A stretch of 59,865 bases of DNA, taken from Oscillospiraceae bacterium (GTDB lineage Bacteria > Bacillota > Clostridia > Oscillospirales > CAG-272). The first letter of the stretch is position 1. The number at the start of each line of letters is the position of its first letter. Below, piece after piece: positions 57,683-59,865 of this stretch. Below the pieces are notes generated by a model. It was given only the letters and a program-made list of their open reading frames with translations. It had not been told where the DNA came from and did no database searches. The position numbers and the translations under genes were made by a program. The DNA lies in the NCBI GenBank assembly GCA_015064085.1, contig SVSX01000006.1, forward strand, positions 1-59,865, given 5' to 3'.

Positions 57683-58640
57683 TACAAATATTTTTCCGTA
57701 CACCGATTCCAATAAAAGATATTATACCTATGACTATTATCTGAGACGGACCTTTGGGGGAAAGTGCGCAAAGATTCCGATCGACGGAGGCTTTACCTGT
57801 CCGAACATCGACGGAAGATGTGGGGTGGGAGGCTGCATATACTGCTCCTCGAGAGGGAGCGGCGATTTTGCCGAGAGAGCCGAGCTGTCGGTCTCGGAGC
57901 AGTACAGAATAACGAGAGAAAAGCTATCTTCGAAATGGTCTGTCGAGCGATGTATTCCGTATTTTCAGGCACACACAAACACCTATGCGCCCCTTGATAT
58001 CCTCAAGGCTAAATTTGAGGAGGCACTCTCGGAGGAGGGTGTGGTCGGCTTGAATATTGCCACGAGGGCAGATTGCCTCGAGGATGACGTGGTGGAATAC
58101 CTCGCCGAGCTTTCGGAGCGGACAGTTCTTACGGTGGAGCTTGGACTTCAGACCTCGAACGACAGAGTTGCGGGACTCATAAACCGAGGACACAGCTTTG
58201 CTGATTTTGTGACGGGATACAGAAGGCTGAAAGCAGCATCCGAGAGGATCAATATATGCGTTCACATTATCTTCGGACTTCCCGAGGAGGGGAGAGAGGA
58301 TATGCTGAGGACCGTCAGAGACGTTGCGGAGCTTCACCCCGATCAGGTCAAGATACATCTGCTTCACGTTCTTAGGTCGAGCAGACTCGGAGAGATATAT
58401 CTTAATGGGGGATATACTCCTATGACCAAGGAGGATTACGTCGAGAGGGTCGTTGAGGCGCTTGAGCTGCTTCCCGAGGATACCGTTATTGCGAGACTTA
58501 CGGGAGACGGTATGTCGGAGGACCTCCTCGCACCCGATTGGAGCAGAAAAAAGGTGTCTGTTATCAACGATATAGACAAGCTTCTTTATTCAAAGGAGAG
58601 CTATCAAGGAAAATTTTATAAAAATTCTAATAAAGGATAA
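57651..58640 (+). CDS. YtqA-type radical SAM protein (TIGR01212)
   Basis: A 329-aa radical SAM enzyme. The cluster-binding cysteines lie in CPNIDGRCGVGGCIYC, preceded by the family-specific YYLRRTFGGKCAKIPIDGGF. Later elements FQAHTNTYAPL, ELGLQTSNDR and HIIFGLPEEGREDM fit the family. YtqA proteins have been linked to tRNA wobble-uridine side-chain modification in Bacillota; I give that as background. It overlaps the transporter gene by 32 bp, so translation may be coupled. Confidence 0.9.
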   Translation: MSNRKKPTQRDTNIFPYTDSNKRYYTYDYYLRRTFGGKCAKIPIDGGFTCPNIDGRCGVGGCIYCSSRGSGDFAERAELSVSEQYRITREKLSSKWSVERCIPYFQAHTNTYAPLDILKAKFEEALSEEGVVGLNIATRADCLEDDVVEYLAELSERTVLTVELGLQTSNDRVAGLINRGHSFADFVTGYRRLKAASERINICVHIIFGLPEEGREDMLRTVRDVAELHPDQVKIHLLHVLRSSRLGEIYLNGGYTPMTKEDYVERVVEALELLPEDTVIARLTGDGMSEDLLAPDWSRKKVSVINDIDKLLYSKESYQGKFYKNSNKG

Positions 58641-58658
58641 ATTTTTAACAAATAATAC

Positions 58659-58687
58659 TTGATATATTTTTTAATTTGTGGTATATT
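58659..58687 (+). promoter_or_regulatory. Promoter of pgk
   Basis: TTGATA (58659-58664), 17-bp spacer, TATATT (58682-58687), 36 bp before the ATG. Confidence 0.7.
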
Positions 58688-58723
58688 ATTAGGTGGAAAA
58701 AATTTTGAAAGGTGGATACTCAA

Positions 58724-59865
58724 ATGACCTATAACAAGAAAACAATTGAAGACATTGATGTTGCCGGCAAGAAAGTCCTTGTCCGTTGCGACTTCAACGT
58801 ACCGCTCAAGGATGGCGTGATCACCTCCGATAAGAGAATCGTCGAGGCGCTCCCCACCATCAAGTACCTCCTCGCGCAGGGCGCAAAGGTTATTCTTTGC
58901 TCTCATATGGGCAAGCCCCACTCTATCTTTACAGAGGGCTTTGGACTCACAAAGAAGGAAAAGCAGAAGGTTGAGGCTCTTCCCGCAGAGGAGCAGGCAG
59001 CCGCAAAGGCAGAGTTCCTCAAGAAGGCTCTTGACGACAAGAAGAAATTCACACTCAAGCCCGTTGCTGACAGACTTAACGAGCTTCTCGGCGATAAGGT
59101 TACCTTCGCTGAGGATATTATCGGCGAGGACGCAAAGGCAAAGATCGCCGCTCTTGAACCCGGCAAGGCAGTTCTTATCGAGAACGTTCGCTTTGACGCA
59201 AGAGAGACAAAGAACGGCGCGGATTTTGCTAAGGAGCTTGCAAACCTCGCGGAAGTTTACGTAAACGACGCTTTCGGTACTGCTCACAGAGCACACGCTT
59301 CCACAGCAGGCGTTGCTGATTACCTCCCCGCAGTTTGCGGATACCTCATTCAGAAGGAGATCTCTGTTATGGGTAAGGCTCTCGCTGATCCCGCACGTCC
59401 CTTCGTTGCGATCCTTGGCGGAGCTAAGGTCTCCGACAAGATCGGTGTTATCAAGAACCTTATCGACAAGGTTGATACACTTATTATCGGTGGCGGTATG
59501 GCTTATACCTTCATCAAGGCAGCGGGAAACAATATCGGTACGTCTCTCTGTGAGGACGATAAGCTTGACCTTGCGAACGAAATGGTCGCAAAGGCAAAGG
59601 CAAAGGGCGTTGACCTTATGATCCCCGTTGACAACGTTATCGGTAAGGAATACGACGAGAATACCGAGTTTATGACCGTTAAGTCTGACGCTATGCCCGA
59701 CGGCTGGATGGGTCTTGATATCGGTCCTGAGACCCGTGAGCTCTACGCAAGTAAGATCAAGGGCGCAGGAACTGTTGTTTGGAACGGTCCTATGGGTGTT
59801 TCCGAGTGGAAGAACTTCGCAGGCGGAACTATCGCTGTAGCATCGGCAGACTTAACGGTCATAAA
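58724..59865 (+). CDS. pgk: Phosphoglycerate kinase, 3' end cut by the window
   Basis: About 380 codons are present (full length about 420). It opens [27 protein letters not shown] with AAAGGTGG upstream; RRAHAST-type [20 protein letters not shown] and [10 protein letters not shown] are intact. It has an insertion of about 35 residues after SHMGKP ([16 protein letters not shown] region), known as a lineage variant in some Clostridia. The last nine codons (from 59840) depart from the conserved pattern expected after GTIAVA, perhaps an artefact of a sequence end. It acts in glycolysis. The gene is monocistronic at its start. Confidence 0.95.
   Translation, partial: MTYNKKTIEDIDVAGKKVLVRCDFNVPLKDGVITSDKRIVEALPTIKYLLAQGAKVILCSHMGKPHSIFTEGFGLTKKEKQKVEALPAEEQAAAKAEFLKKALDDKKKFTLKPVADRLNELLGDKVTFAEDIIGEDAKAKIAALEPGKAVLIENVRFDARETKNGADFAKELANLAEVYVNDAFGTAHRAHASTAGVADYLPAVCGYLIQKEISVMGKALADPARPFVAILGGAKVSDKIGVIKNLIDKVDTLIIGGGMAYTFIKAAGNNIGTSLCEDDKLDLANEMVAKAKAKGVDLMIPVDNVIGKEYDENTEFMTVKSDAMPDGWMGLDIGPETRELYASKIKGAGTVVWNGPMGVSEWKNFAGGTIAVASADLTVI

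Overview
The window reads as chromosome of a spore-forming, low-to-mid G+C Bacillota (class Clostridia), probably an uncultured gut or rumen type. Support: a gpr-spoIIP sporulation pair, an L21-Prp-L27 operon whose L27 carries the N-terminal extension cleaved by Prp, a MecA adaptor, consensus sigma-A promoters with 17-bp spacers, and AGGAGG ribosome binding sites. No rRNA, CRISPR array or intact tRNA was found. The last gene (pgk) and the first gene (minus strand, bases 1-33) are cut by the window edges.

Bases 1 to about 11342 look like the right part of an integrated genomic island. Its right edge is a 57-bp 3' half of a tRNA-Ser gene (11286-11342) without a 5' half, which is what tyrosine-recombinase integration leaves at one end. 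Inside lies a co-oriented minus-strand cluster, transcribed from a strong promoter at 10871-10899: an XRE regulator fused to a DUF3990-type ADP-ribosyltransferase-like domain, two unknown proteins, a GHKL (MORC/MutL-like) ATPase with a C-terminal nuclease-like motif, and hsdR-hsdM-hsdS of a type I restriction-modification system. Past hsdS sits a silent second specificity cassette in opposite orientation. A perfect 20-bp inverted repeat and a 34-bp palindrome tie the two together, so inversion would give an in-frame HsdS with a new second target-recognition domain. A gene starting like a tyrosine recombinase begins at the window edge. Near the att end there is also a candidate ~130-nt promoter-to-terminator RNA containing four 9-bp sites on an exact 12-bp pitch.

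Bases 11400-29600 are mostly housekeeping or conserved genes: a YcxB-like membrane protein, a 43-aa ORF, a GldA/GldF/GldG-like ABC exporter, rplU-prp-rpmA, an M16 peptidase-like pair (YfmF/YfmH), lgt, folD, a secreted Cys/His lipoprotein, a GtaA/DUF4965 protein, a 2H phosphoesterase, hflX and a YigZ protein.

Bases 28084-45756 are the most unusual region. A lipoprotein with an apparently degenerate endonuclease/exonuclease/phosphatase (EEP) domain is followed by six tandem secreted paralogues of about 765-800 aa. Each has a signal peptide, a CBM9/DOMON-like domain, a middle 'GASVR...GIRF' domain and a C-terminal EEP catalytic domain. They fall into three sister pairs. Four transcription units share an unusual promoter: a TTGTACACATT box exactly 21 bp from the -10, plus a second TNNACA box 21-23 bp upstream. 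Copies 1 and 2 show mosaic near-identity that suggests gene conversion. A SASA/SGNH-type esterase lipoprotein closes the cluster. This looks like a secreted phosphoesterase/glycan-processing locus under common control.

Bases 45839-59865 hold an S24 repressor with a probable autoregulatory operator, spoIIP and gpr, an orphan peptide-binding lipoprotein, a GT4 glycosyltransferase, mecA, a PD-(D/E)XK-XPD helicase, a class Ic aspartate aminotransferase, a GDT1-family transporter overlapping a YtqA-type radical SAM gene, and the start of pgk.
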